Source: Pseudomonas chlororaphis
GTDB taxonomy: Bacteria; Pseudomonadota; Gammaproteobacteria; Pseudomonadales; Pseudomonadaceae
Reading direction: 5' to 3'
Assembly: GCF_003731765.1 (NCBI RefSeq)
Contig: NZ_MOAL01000004.1
Coordinates: forward strand, 1,612,001-1,676,000
Length of the DNA: 64,000 bases
The notes below the pieces were generated by a model. It ran no database searches. It was not told where the DNA came from and saw nothing but the letters and a program-made list of their open reading frames with translations. The position numbers and the translations under genes were made by a program. Shown one piece after another: positions 1 through 10,363 of the stretch; within the stretch, counting starts at the first letter, position 1; the number at the start of each line of letters is the position of its first letter.

Positions 1-2128
1 GCGCACGCCGATGCAGTGGTCCATCGACCGCAACGGCGGTTTCTCCCGGGCCGACCCGGCAAGCCTGGTGCTGCCGCCGATCATGGACCCGCTCTACGGC
101 TACCCCTCGGTCAACGTCGAGACCCAGGCCGGCGACCCCCATTCGCTGCTTAACTGGACCCGGCGCATGCTCGCCACTCGCCAACAGTCCAAGGCCTTCG
201 GGCGCGGCACGCTGAAGATGCTGTCGCCGAGCAACCGGCGGATTCTGGCCTACACCCGGGAATACACCGGGCCCGATGGCAAGCACGAGATCATTCTCTG
301 CGTGGCCAATGTGTCGCGCAGTGCCCAAGCCGCGGAGCTGGACCTGTCGGCATTCGCCGGCATGGTGCCGGTGGAGATGCTCGGCGGGAACGCCTTTCCG
401 CCCATTGGCCAGTTGAATTTCCTTCTGACCCTGGCGCCCTACGGCTTCTACTGGTTTGTCCTGGCGGCGGAAAACCAGATGCCCAGCTGGCACGTGGAGC
501 CGGCGCAAAGCCTGCCGGACTTCACCACCCTGGTGCTGAAAAAACGCCTTGAAGAGCTGCTCGAAGAGCCGGCGCGCACCAGCCTGGAGCAGGGCGCACT
601 GCCTACTTGGCTGGCCAACCGGCGCTGGTTCGCCGGCAAGGGCGCGGCCATCGACCAGGTGCGCATTGCCTACGGTGTGCGCATCGGTGACCCGCAGCAC
701 CCGGTGCTGCTCAGCGAACTGGAAGTCACCAGCGGCGGCCAGACCAGCCGTTACCAATTGCCGTTCGGCCTGCTGGGTGAAGAGCAGATCGGTGCCGCCT
801 TGCCCCAGCAACTGGCCCTGGCCCGAGTACGCCGTGGACGCCAAGTGGGCTTGATCACCGATGCCTTTGCCCTGGAGAGTTTTGTCACCACGGTGCTGCA
901 GGCGATCCAGGCCGGGACGGTGCTTGCCAGCAGCGACGGCGAGATCCGCTTCGAGGCCACTCCAGAGCTAGCCAAGCTGGGCCTGGGTGCCGACGCCGAG
1001 GTGCGCTACCTGTCGGCCGAGCAGTCCAATAGCTCGGTGGTGGTGGGCGGCAGCCTGGTGCTCAAGCTGATTCGCAAAGTGGCTTCGGGGGTTCACCCCG
1101 AGCTGGAAATGGGCGCCTACCTGACCCGCGCCGGCTTCGCCCACATCTCGCCGTTGCTCGGCTCGGTGATCCGCCGTGATGCCCAGGGCGAGGACAACCT
1201 GCTGATGATCGCCCAGGGTTACCTGAGCAATCAGGGGGATGCCTGGGAGTGGACCCAGAACAACCTGGAACGCGCGCTGCGCGACGAAATGGCCGAGGCC
1301 ATGTCCGAGCAGGAACAGCACTACAACGCCCTGGGCGAGCTGCGGGACTTTGCCGGCATGCTTGGCCAGCGCCTCGGGGAAATGCACCAGATTCTGGCAG
1401 CCGCCGACGCCGATACGGATTTCTGCCCGGAACCGAGCACGGCCAAGGACACTCAAGCCTGGGGCAAGCAGATTGGCGCGCAACTGGAGCACAGCCTGCA
1501 ATTGCTCAAGGCCCATCAAGGGCAGCTGTCGGCGCCCGATCAGCGTCGGGTCGCACACTTGCTGCAACACAAAAAAGCCATCCTCGAACACGTCCGCGCC
1601 CTGGCCGGTCAGCTCCAGGGCGGCTTGCGCATCCGCGTGCATGGCGACCTGCACCTGGGCCAGGTGCTGGTGATCAAGGGTGATGCCTATTTGATCGACT
1701 TCGAAGGCGAGCCGGCCCGGCCGCTGCACGAACGGCGCGGCAAGCACAGCCCGTACAAGGACGTCAGCGGCGTGCTGCGTTCCTTCGACTACGCCGCAGC
1801 GATGGCGCTGAATATGCAAGGTGTGGATGGCTCGGCCGAGGCTCAGGCGGCCCGGCAGCGGGTGGCCACGCGGTACTTGGAGGAGGCCAGTGAAGCCTTT
1901 ATCCAGGCATATCGGCTGGCGACGGCTAGTCTTGCCCATGGCTGGCAGCAACCGGGCGCGCAGGATGCCGCCCTGGCGCTGTTCAGCCTGGAGAAGGCCG
2001 CTTATGAAGTGGCCTATGAAGCAGAAAACCGTCCTGCCTGGCTGCCCGTGCCGTTACGTGGCCTGGTGGGGTTGTTGAACGAACTGAAACCCTTTTCCGA
2101 TATTGAGAGTGGTGGAGCGCAGTCATGA
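1..2128 (+). CDS. treS: Trehalose synthase/maltokinase fusion, C-terminal part
   Basis: The gene enters from the left edge; the visible frame starts at base 2 with RTPMQWS, a motif of TreS just before the end of its GH13 barrel. The rest of the TreS beta-domain follows to about base 480, then a long maltokinase (Pep2-like) domain with the phosphotransferase-like motif HGDLHLGQ at 1640-1663 and IDFEGEP near 1695. TreS interconverts trehalose and maltose; the kinase makes maltose 1-phosphate, the donor for GlgE. Such fusions are usual in Pseudomonas. Its stop overlaps the glgB start (ATGA, 2125-2128), so the two are translationally coupled. The next gene upstream is probably glgE, but it lies outside the window. 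Confidence 0.93.
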   Translation, partial: RTPMQWSIDRNGGFSRADPASLVLPPIMDPLYGYPSVNVETQAGDPHSLLNWTRRMLATRQQSKAFGRGTLKMLSPSNRRILAYTREYTGPDGKHEIILCVANVSRSAQAAELDLSAFAGMVPVEMLGGNAFPPIGQLNFLLTLAPYGFYWFVLAAENQMPSWHVEPAQSLPDFTTLVLKKRLEELLEEPARTSLEQGALPTWLANRRWFAGKGAAIDQVRIAYGVRIGDPQHPVLLSELEVTSGGQTSRYQLPFGLLGEEQIGAALPQQLALARVRRGRQVGLITDAFALESFVTTVLQAIQAGTVLASSDGEIRFEATPELAKLGLGADAEVRYLSAEQSNSSVVVGGSLVLKLIRKVASGVHPELEMGAYLTRAGFAHISPLLGSVIRRDAQGEDNLLMIAQGYLSNQGDAWEWTQNNLERALRDEMAEAMSEQEQHYNALGELRDFAGMLGQRLGEMHQILAAADADTDFCPEPSTAKDTQAWGKQIGAQLEHSLQLLKAHQGQLSAPDQRRVAHLLQHKKAILEHVRALAGQLQGGLRIRVHGDLHLGQVLVIKGDAYLIDFEGEPARPLHERRGKHSPYKDVSGVLRSFDYAAAMALNMQGVDGSAEAQAARQRVATRYLEEASEAFIQAYRLATASLAHGWQQPGAQDAALALFSLEKAAYEVAYEAENRPAWLPVPLRGLVGLLNELKPFSDIESGGAQS

Positions 2129-4356
2129 GTTTCTCGAACAAGGAACAGGGAAAAAACCAACCGACATTGCTCCCCGCCGCCCAGGACATCGAGGCATTGG
2201 TGCGAGCCGAGCATCAAGATCCGTTTGCCATTCTCGGGCCCCACGGTGACTTGGCCGGCGGCCAGTTTATCCGTGCGTTCCTGCCGGGTGCCCTGAGTGC
2301 CCAGGTGTTGGCGCGGGGTGATGAGCAGGTGCTGGGCAGCCTGGAAGCCAGCGCGGTGCCGGGCTTGTTTGTCGGCCATTTCAACGACCCCCGGCCGTAC
2401 CTGTTACGCATCCAGTGGGCCGGTGGCGAGCAGATCAGCGAAGACCCTTATAGCTTTGGCCCGTTGCTCGGAGAGATGGACCTCTACCTGTTTGCCGAAG
2501 GCAATCACCGCGACCTCAGCGCGTGCCTTGGGGCCCAGTTGACCAACGTCGAGGGCATCGACGGTGTGCGCTTTGCGGTCTGGGCGCCGAACGCCCGACG
2601 GGTCTCGGTGGTGGGGGATTTCAACGTCTGGGACGGCCGTCGTCACCCTATGCGCCTGCGTCATCCGTCCGGGGTCTGGGAGTTGTTCATTCCACGCCTC
2701 AAGGCCGGTGAGGCCTACAAGTACGAGATTCTCGGCGCCGACGGCATCCTGCCGCTCAAGGCCGACCCCATGGCCCTGGCCACCCAGTTGCCGCCGGACA
2801 CCGCGTCGAAAGTCGCCGAGCCGTTGCGCATCGACTGGCAAGACCAGGCCTGGATGCAGGCCCGGGGCGAGGCCCATCGGCCCAGCGCGCCGTTGTCGAT
2901 CTACGAGCTGCACGCCGGCTCCTGGCAGTGCGAGGAAAACGACCTGGGCGAGGTGGAGCGCTTCTACAACTGGCACGAACTGGCCGAGCGTCTGATCCCC
3001 TACGTCAAAGACCTGGGCTTCACCCACATCGAGCTGATGCCGATCATGGAGCACCCGTTTGGCGGCTCCTGGGGCTACCAGCCGCTGTCACAGTTCGCGC
3101 CCAGTGCACGCTACGGTTCGCCGGCGGATTTCGCCGCCTTTGTCGACGCCTGCCACCAGGCCGGGATCGGTGTGATCCTCGACTGGGTGCCGGCGCATTT
3201 CCCCACCGATACCCACGGCCTGGCCCAGTTCGACGGCACCGCGCTGTATGAATACGGCAACCCCCTGGAAGGTTTTCACCAGGATTGGGACACCCTGATC
3301 TACAACCTGGGGCGCACCGAGGTCCACGGGTTCATGCTGGCGTCGGCCCTGCACTGGCTCAAGCACTTCCACATCGATGGCCTGCGGGTGGATGCGGTGG
3401 CCTCGATGCTCTACCGCGACTATTCGCGCAAGGCCGGGGAGTGGGTGCCCAACCGCCATGGCGGGCGCGAGAACCTGGAGGCCATCGACTTCCTGCGCCA
3501 CCTCAACGACGTGGTGGCCCTGGAAGCCCCCGGGGCCCTGGTGATCGCCGAGGAGTCCACCGCCTGGCCGGGGGTCAGCCAGAGCACCCAGCAGGGCGGC
3601 CTGGGCTTTGCCTACAAATGGAACATGGGCTGGATGCACGACTCCCTGCACTACATCCAGCAGGACCCGGTGTACCGCGCTCACCATCACAACGAACTGA
3701 GTTTCGGCCTGGTGTATGCCTGGTCCGAGCGTTTCATCCTGCCGATCTCCCACGACGAAGTGGTGCACGGCAAGCACTCGCTGATCGACAAGATGCCCGG
3801 CGATCGCTGGCAGAAATTCGCCAACCTGCGTTCCTACCTGAGCTTTATGTGGGCCCACCCGGGTAAGAAACTGCTGTTCATGGGCTGTGAGTTCGGCCAG
3901 TGGCGCGAGTGGAACCACGACCAGCAACTGGACTGGTACCTGCTGCAATACCCCGAGCACCGGGGCGTGCAGAAGCTGGTGAGCGACCTTAACCGCCTGT
4001 ACCGCGAAGAGCCGGCGCTGCATGAGCAGGACGACGCGCCCCAGGGCTTCCAGTGGCTGATTGGCGACGACGCGATCAACAGCGTCTACGCCTGGCTGCG
4101 TTGGAGCAAGGACGGCAAGCCCTTGCTGGTGGTGGCCAATTTCACCCCGGTGCCGCGCCAGGGTTACCGGGTCGGCGTGCCGGTGGCGGGGCGCTGGAGC
4201 GAGCTGCTCAACAGCGACTCGCAACTCTACGCCGGTTCCAACTATGGCAACGGCGGCGAAGCCTTCACTGAAGAGCAGCCCAGCCACGGCCAGGCCCTGT
4301 CCTTGATGCTCAACCTGCCGCCGTTGGCGGTGTTGATCCTGCGTCCCGAAGGTTGA
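2125..4356 (+). CDS. glgB: 1,4-alpha-glucan branching enzyme
   Basis: This 743-residue protein has the normal GlgB length. An N-terminal CBM48 region (VWAPNARRVSVVGDFNVWDG) is followed by the GH13 barrel. Expected catalytic residues are Asp423 in LRVDAV, Glu476 in AEEST and Asp544 in SHDEVVHGK. It adds alpha-1,6 branches to glucan, here probably the product of GlgE acting on TreS/kinase-derived maltose 1-phosphate. It overlaps the treS stop by 4 bases and has GGAG nine bases upstream. The family identity is certain; the GlgE link is inferred from known Pseudomonas pathways. Confidence 0.97.
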   Translation: MSFSNKEQGKNQPTLLPAAQDIEALVRAEHQDPFAILGPHGDLAGGQFIRAFLPGALSAQVLARGDEQVLGSLEASAVPGLFVGHFNDPRPYLLRIQWAGGEQISEDPYSFGPLLGEMDLYLFAEGNHRDLSACLGAQLTNVEGIDGVRFAVWAPNARRVSVVGDFNVWDGRRHPMRLRHPSGVWELFIPRLKAGEAYKYEILGADGILPLKADPMALATQLPPDTASKVAEPLRIDWQDQAWMQARGEAHRPSAPLSIYELHAGSWQCEENDLGEVERFYNWHELAERLIPYVKDLGFTHIELMPIMEHPFGGSWGYQPLSQFAPSARYGSPADFAAFVDACHQAGIGVILDWVPAHFPTDTHGLAQFDGTALYEYGNPLEGFHQDWDTLIYNLGRTEVHGFMLASALHWLKHFHIDGLRVDAVASMLYRDYSRKAGEWVPNRHGGRENLEAIDFLRHLNDVVALEAPGALVIAEESTAWPGVSQSTQQGGLGFAYKWNMGWMHDSLHYIQQDPVYRAHHHNELSFGLVYAWSERFILPISHDEVVHGKHSLIDKMPGDRWQKFANLRSYLSFMWAHPGKKLLFMGCEFGQWREWNHDQQLDWYLLQYPEHRGVQKLVSDLNRLYREEPALHEQDDAPQGFQWLIGDDAINSVYAWLRWSKDGKPLLVVANFTPVPRQGYRVGVPVAGRWSELLNSDSQLYAGSNYGNGGEAFTEEQPSHGQALSLMLNLPPLAVLILRPEG

Positions 4357-4363
4357 CGGTGTG

Positions 4364-4395
4364 CCGGTGCGGGGCCCCCCAAGGCCCTGCGCCGG
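4364..4395. terminator. Strong hairpin between convergent glgB and beta-barrel gene
   Basis: A 13-bp stem (CCGGTGCGGGGCC with GGCCCTGCGCCGG, two wobble pairs) encloses a 6-base loop just after the glgB stop. No T-run follows on either strand, so it may be a weak or protein-assisted terminator for one or both converging transcripts. Confidence 0.45.
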
Positions 4396-4454
4396 ACTCG
4401 TCGCACCACCAACGCCCACCAGCGACGGCTTCACCGACCGTCGCGGCGCGGCGC

Positions 4455-5483
4455 TTACCAACGCATGCGGATGCCCAGGCTGCCGATCAGGCCGTTGAGG
4501 TCGTTGTCGTCCACGTCGCTGCTGTAGTCGGCGCTGACGTACAGGCTCACCGCCGGGGTTACCCGTGCCACCAGGCCTAGGCCCACTTCCACGGTGGAGG
4601 CGTTGCGGCTGCTGCTGATCTTGTCCACCTGATCCAGGCTGATGGTGTCGCCGCTGTAGACGGTGTGCCAGAGGTTGGTGCGCACATAGGGTTCCACCGG
4701 CAGGCCGCTGATGTCGTAGCGGCCTTGCAAGCGTGCGCCGACCCGGCCGCTCCAACTGCTCAGGTCGCTGCCGGAGTCGGCGCCGACATGGGCGGTGTCG
4801 AGGCTGATGCGCTGGTTGATCAACTGCGCCTGGGGTTCGATCACCCAGTTGTCTCCCAGGCCAATGGCGATCCCGCCTTGCACCGACAAGGTCACGGCGC
4901 TGCCTTCGCTGATTTGCCGCTGCCCCTGCTGATCACGACTCAAGCCGCTGACCCGGGCACCGCTGGCCGACAGGTCCAGGTGCCAGCCCTGGGCGCCGCT
5001 CAGGCTCCAGAAGGCGCCGAGGCCGTTGCCCTGCAGATTGTCGACGCTGAGTGTGCGAGGGTCGTTGAAGCCGCCCGGTACGGCGGCGCCCTGGGCCTGG
5101 ACCACGTTGCGTCCGCCGATCAGGCCGATGCGCTGGGTGGCGCCGCCGCTGTGCTGGATGCTGTAAAGCACGGTGCCCTGGCGCAACTCGTTGCTGCTGC
5201 CGGGAAGGCGTGATCCCAGGTAGCCGACTTCCAGCACCGGGTCAGCCAGGCGTGAGGCTTGCAGGGCGGAAGGGCTGGGCTCGCGGGTGGGGTCGGGCAG
5301 TACGGTGTCGAGGGGCGTCTGGGCAAACTGCAGGCTGCTCAGGCTCGGCTCCTGGCGATACCAGGCGTTGTCGGCGTCCGTGGCGGGGGCCGCCAGGACC
5401 TCAAGGGAAGAACACAGCAGTACCGATGCGGACAGGCTGCAGAGGGTCAGTTGAATCTCGTGTGAGGTGAGGGAGGTATTCAT
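4455..5483 (-). CDS. Autotransporter-type outer-membrane beta-barrel protein
   Basis: This 342-residue protein has a Sec-type signal peptide (roughly residues 1-32, ending near VLAAPA). It then shows an alternating beta-strand pattern typical of autotransporter translocator barrels, e.g. GGIAIGLGDNWVIEPQAQLI and LVARVTPAVSLYVSADYSSD. It ends in an aromatic residue (GIRMRW), as outer-membrane barrel proteins do. The N-terminal segment before the barrel is only about 100 residues, so the passenger is absent or very small. It stands alone, convergent with glgB. The barrel class is well supported; its function is unknown. Confidence 0.75.
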   Translation of the reverse strand: MNTSLTSHEIQLTLCSLSASVLLCSSLEVLAAPATDADNAWYRQEPSLSSLQFAQTPLDTVLPDPTREPSPSALQASRLADPVLEVGYLGSRLPGSSNELRQGTVLYSIQHSGGATQRIGLIGGRNVVQAQGAAVPGGFNDPRTLSVDNLQGNGLGAFWSLSGAQGWHLDLSASGARVSGLSRDQQGQRQISEGSAVTLSVQGGIAIGLGDNWVIEPQAQLINQRISLDTAHVGADSGSDLSSWSGRVGARLQGRYDISGLPVEPYVRTNLWHTVYSGDTISLDQVDKISSSRNASTVEVGLGLVARVTPAVSLYVSADYSSDVDDNDLNGLIGSLGIRMRW

Positions 5484-5833
5484 GGGGGTCTACCTTGCAA
5501 TCGCATGCTTTATCTCGTCGTGGCGCCACTCCTACCGCCGATTGAGAGGCAGCCGAATTTAATGAGGCGAGGCCGCTCGACCCGCTTTAAAGCAGGGGTT
5601 TGCGGCCTCGCCCCAGGTCGTAATACCGGGGGTAGTAATCTGTAGCTAAGGAGAGCGAAGGGGCAGCGTCAAGAAAAGTACCGACCAAAGGCAGGCTTAT
5701 TTCAGGGCGTTCAAGTCGCTGAAATCACGGGTTTATCTAAGTGATTGTTTGTGCGCAACATCGACCGCCAGAGGGGTTGGAAAGGTTTTTATATAGCCTG
5801 CTACGCAACCTTTCCAGCGCGCCGAAAACCGCC
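5484..5833. other. 350-bp intergenic region upstream of the beta-barrel gene
   Basis: This region must hold the promoter and leader of the minus-strand barrel gene and the 3' end of the EEP-family transcript. It contains the perfect inverted repeat at 5566-5612 and a smaller inverted repeat, ATTTCAG (5699-5705) with CTGAAAT (5719-5725). No coding sequence is convincing here and I could not fix a promoter. Confidence 0.5.
5566..5612. repeat. Perfect 11-bp inverted repeat in the beta-barrel leader
   Basis: GGCGAGGCCGC (5566-5576) is exactly complementary to GCGGCCTCGCC (5602-5612). The 25-base interval contains the palindrome GCTTTAAAGC (5584-5593). No T-run follows on either strand, so it does not look like a simple terminator. 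It lies 83 bases before the start codon of the minus-strand barrel gene and could be an operator or an RNA structure in its leader. Confidence 0.6.
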
Positions 5834-6619
5834 CTACAAATGCACTTCCACGGCCAGTGGCAGGTGGTCCGACAGGTGCGTCCAAGGCTTGTTGCCAAGG
5901 ATCCGTGGTTCATGGCTGCTGGCGTTGCGCAGGTAGACCCGGTCCAGGCGCAGCAGCGGCCAGCGCGCCGGGTAGGTTTTTGCCGGGCGCCCGGTGTGTC
6001 GCTCGAAGGCTTCGTGCAGGTAGTCGCGGCGGGCGAGGGTGGCATTGCCGTGCAACTGCCAGTCGTTGAAGTCCCCGGCGATGATCACCGGCGCGTCCTC
6101 AGGCAAGGATTCGAGCAACTGGCACAGCAACTCCAACTGCAATTGGCGATGGCTTTCCAGCAGGCTCAGGTGCACACAGATGGCGTGAACTTCGGCGTGC
6201 CCGGGCACTTCCAGCACGCAATGCAGCAGCCCACGGCGTTCGGGGCCGGTGATGGAAACGTCGAGGTTGCGGTACTGGCGGATCGGGTATTTGGACAGCA
6301 GGGCGTTGCCGTGATGGCCGTCGGGGTACACCGCGTTGCGGCCGTAGGCGAAGTCGCTCCACATGCTGTCGGCGAGGAATTCGTACTGGGATTGCTGCGG
6401 CCAATTGTCGAAGCGCGAGGCATGGCGGTCATGCTCGCCCAGCACTTCCTGGAGAAACACCAAGTCGGCCGCCGTGCTGCGTACCGCTTCGCGCAGTTCG
6501 GGCAGGATGAAACGTCGGTTCAGGGCGGTGAAGCCCTTGTGGGTGTTGACCGTCAGAATCCGCAGTCGGTGGATGTTGCCCACCTCTTGCGTCGTCGCGG
6601 TGGGGGAATCGCTGCTCAC
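5834..6619 (-). CDS. Endonuclease/exonuclease/phosphatase (EEP) family protein
   Basis: This 261-residue protein carries the EEP fold landmarks: LTVNTHKGF near the N-terminus, FLQEVLG with the metal-binding Glu, AGDFNDW, and the C-terminal LSDHLPL with Asp-His. The family cleaves phosphodiesters in nucleic acids, lipids or signalling molecules; YbhP-like members sit beside cardiolipin synthases, but none is visible here. I chose the GTG at 6619 because AGAGGAGCG lies just upstream, while the longer reading frame has no ribosome site. It follows the PIG-L gene by 90 bases on the same strand. The substrate is unknown. Confidence 0.85.
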   Translation of the reverse strand: MSSDSPTATTQEVGNIHRLRILTVNTHKGFTALNRRFILPELREAVRSTAADLVFLQEVLGEHDRHASRFDNWPQQSQYEFLADSMWSDFAYGRNAVYPDGHHGNALLSKYPIRQYRNLDVSITGPERRGLLHCVLEVPGHAEVHAICVHLSLLESHRQLQLELLCQLLESLPEDAPVIIAGDFNDWQLHGNATLARRDYLHEAFERHTGRPAKTYPARWPLLRLDRVYLRNASSHEPRILGNKPWTHLSDHLPLAVEVHL

Positions 6620-6709
6620 GTTCGCTCCTCTGTGGCCGGGCCTGTCTGGGGCCGGGATCAAACCGGTTACCAGATGCGACCTGCCGCCGGGGCCGTCGGT
6701 TCCGGTTTT

Positions 6710-7468
6710 TTACATCAGGATGATTTCGTAGGGGCTGCGCAGGCGTTCCAGCAGCACCGGCGACAGCGGCGCCTGCAGGCCAATCTGCGGGTCGCCTTGC
6801 AACTGGCTGGCGTAGGCATGGGTGGCGTGGCGCTTGCGAGCCACGGTCCAGGTGTCCAGGCGCAGTTTGCGCGCGCGGTGCCAGGGAATGTGTTGCTCAT
6901 CGCGCTGCGGCCAGTGCCAGGCCCACACCGGCAGTTCATGGAACTGCGCCCCGACCTGGGCGGCGGCGTGGGCACTGGCGCGGCCCACGGCCTGGTGGTC
7001 GGCGTTGTCGTCCTTGCTCCAGGTGCTGAACACCACATCGTCGGGGCGCAGGTAGCGGCTGATGAAGTGGCTGATCTGTTGTTCGCGCTCGGCCAGGAAG
7101 CGGTCACTGAACCCGCCGCGAATCCACTTCAGGCTGTGCAGGGGCAGGCCCAGGCGGCGCAGGGCTTCGGCGCTTTCCTGGGGCCGGAAGACACTCAGCC
7201 GGCGTTGCGACCACAAGGCCGAGCCGGGGTGGCTGGCGCTGCCGTCGGTAATGGAGATCAATTGCAGGGGGTAACCGTGGTGGGCCAGGACTTGCAGCAG
7301 GCCGCCGCTGGCCACGACTTCATCGCCGGGGTGGGCGGCAATCATCACAGCCCGGGAGCCCGCGGGCACCAGGGTGGCGATGTTCACCGTGGCCAGGCCG
7401 GGCAAGGCACGAGCACTGTTCCAGATCTGGCTGGGCCAGGGGCTATCTACAACGCGTATGGGTTTCAT
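6710..7468 (-). CDS. PIG-L/LmbE-like deacetylase with altered active-site motif
   Basis: This 252-residue protein has the PIG-L fold, whose members are zinc N-acetylglucosamine-type deacetylases. The signature AHPDDE reads AAHPGDEV here: His46, Asp49 and Glu50 are kept, but the first Asp, the catalytic base in characterised members such as MshB, is Gly48. Later landmarks are present, including DDVVFSTWSKDDNADHQAVG with the distal zinc-ligand His. It precedes the EEP gene on the same strand, possibly in one transcript. It may have a changed activity or bind without deacetylating. The substrate is unknown. Confidence 0.82.
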   Translation of the reverse strand: MKPIRVVDSPWPSQIWNSARALPGLATVNIATLVPAGSRAVMIAAHPGDEVVASGGLLQVLAHHGYPLQLISITDGSASHPGSALWSQRRLSVFRPQESAEALRRLGLPLHSLKWIRGGFSDRFLAEREQQISHFISRYLRPDDVVFSTWSKDDNADHQAVGRASAHAAAQVGAQFHELPVWAWHWPQRDEQHIPWHRARKLRLDTWTVARKRHATHAYASQLQGDPQIGLQAPLSPVLLERLRSPYEIILM

Positions 7469-7625
7469 CGAGTGTCACATCCCTGTTGCCAGTCGGTCTG
7501 CGGCGATGGCCTCAAGTCTCGGGGGCCGTGCTGCATCCTGGGTTTACCCGCACGCCCGTGAGGCAGCCTGCGTGGAAGGCGCTCCATACCTTGGATTGCC
7601 GATTTACCGGGGGCCAATCATACAC

Positions 7626-7664
7626 AGCCGCGGCGGGCCAGACAGGCCGGCCGTGGCTTTTTTT
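7626..7664 (+). terminator. Orphan plus-strand Rho-independent terminator
   Basis: AGCCGCGGCGGGCC pairs with GGCCGGCCGTGGCT (one wobble, one mismatch) around a 5-base loop, and T7 follows directly. This is the form expected for a plus-strand terminator. Both neighbouring genes run the other way, so it may end a short unannotated RNA that begins within 7470-7600. Confidence 0.6.
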
Positions 7665-7738
7665 CCGGTGTTGATAATGGATCTTGAGGGTAGTCGGCAA
7701 AACCCATAGGCGCCATCATCCTGCCTGCATCGATCGAA

Positions 7739-7777
7739 GCCGGTGTGCCGCGCGGGCTCCCGCGTCGGCAAACCGGC
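7739..7777. terminator. Three-tier hairpin downstream of glgX
   Basis: GCCGGT/ACCGGC, GCC/GGC and CGCGGG/CCCGCG form nested stems separated by short bulges, 22 bases beyond the glgX stop. No T-run follows on the minus strand, so it could stop transcription or protect the 3' end of the glgA-glgX transcript. Confidence 0.45.
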
Positions 7778-7798
7778 CTTCATCGCTGCCTGAGCGGG

Positions 7799-9952
<2,154 letters not shown>

Positions 9953-10063
9953 AGGTGCTCCTGCAATGGTCGTTTAGGGCGGCAAAAAAAATCTCGGGCG
10001 CACAGGCTCCTTGTGGCGTTCAGGCACGCCACAGTGTCAATCGAAGGGGGAGGCCGCGGGTCG

Positions 10064-10342
10064 TCAGTTGGCCGGCGGCTTACGCGGCGCTCGCGGTTTT
10101 TTCACGGGGGCGGCTTTCTCGCCCGGTGGCACCACCAGCGCAGCGGCCGCGGACGGCTTGGCCTTGGGCTTGGCGGGCGGCTTGGTTTTCGCCGCCTTGG
10201 CCGGCTTGCTCGGCGCCAGGGCTTCGGCCTCGGCCAGCTTGCGGGCCATTTCCCAATGTCGAGCTTCATGGCCTTCAGGCTTACCTTCTGATTCCCAGAT
10301 CTGATAGGCGAACTCGCGGATACGTTTGTCGTCGGTACTCAT
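10064..10342 (-). CDS. DUF2934 protein with Lys/Ala/Pro-rich tail
   Basis: This is a 92-residue protein. Residues 1-40 match the DUF2934 pattern (IREFAYQIWESEGKPEGHEARHWEMA), a short helical module often coded in bacterial glycogen and trehalose operons. The remainder is rich in Lys, Ala and Pro (e.g. KPAKAAKTKPPAKPKAKPSA), like histone H1 or AlgP tails, so binding to a polyanion is possible but unproven. The start is supported by AGGAG seven bases upstream, and the gene begins 21 bases after the treY stop. No enzymatic function is visible. Confidence 0.85.
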   Translation of the reverse strand: MSTDDKRIREFAYQIWESEGKPEGHEARHWEMARKLAEAEALAPSKPAKAAKTKPPAKPKAKPSAAAALVVPPGEKAAPVKKPRAPRKPPAN

Positions 10343-10363
10343 CGCAATGCTCCTGAACTGAAC

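Larger units (their letters stand above)
7469..7798. other. 330-bp intergenic region between PIG-L and glgX genes
   Basis: Both flanking genes are on the minus strand. The region holds the PIG-L promoter (not pinned down), a plus-strand terminator at 7626-7664 that serves no annotated gene, and a three-tier hairpin at 7739-7777 just after glgX. No reading frame here looks like a real protein. Confidence 0.5.

Noticed and set aside
3088..4755. Long minus-strand open frame opposite glgB
   Set aside because: It is a codon-mirror artefact of GC-rich DNA. The plus-strand protein is an unmistakable branching enzyme and the antisense translation has no domain and biased composition.
5741..7561. Long plus-strand open frame opposite the EEP and PIG-L genes
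   Set aside because: Its sequence is rich in Val, Gly, Gln and Ala in the way of antisense frames, while both minus-strand frames show clear family motifs and ribosome sites.
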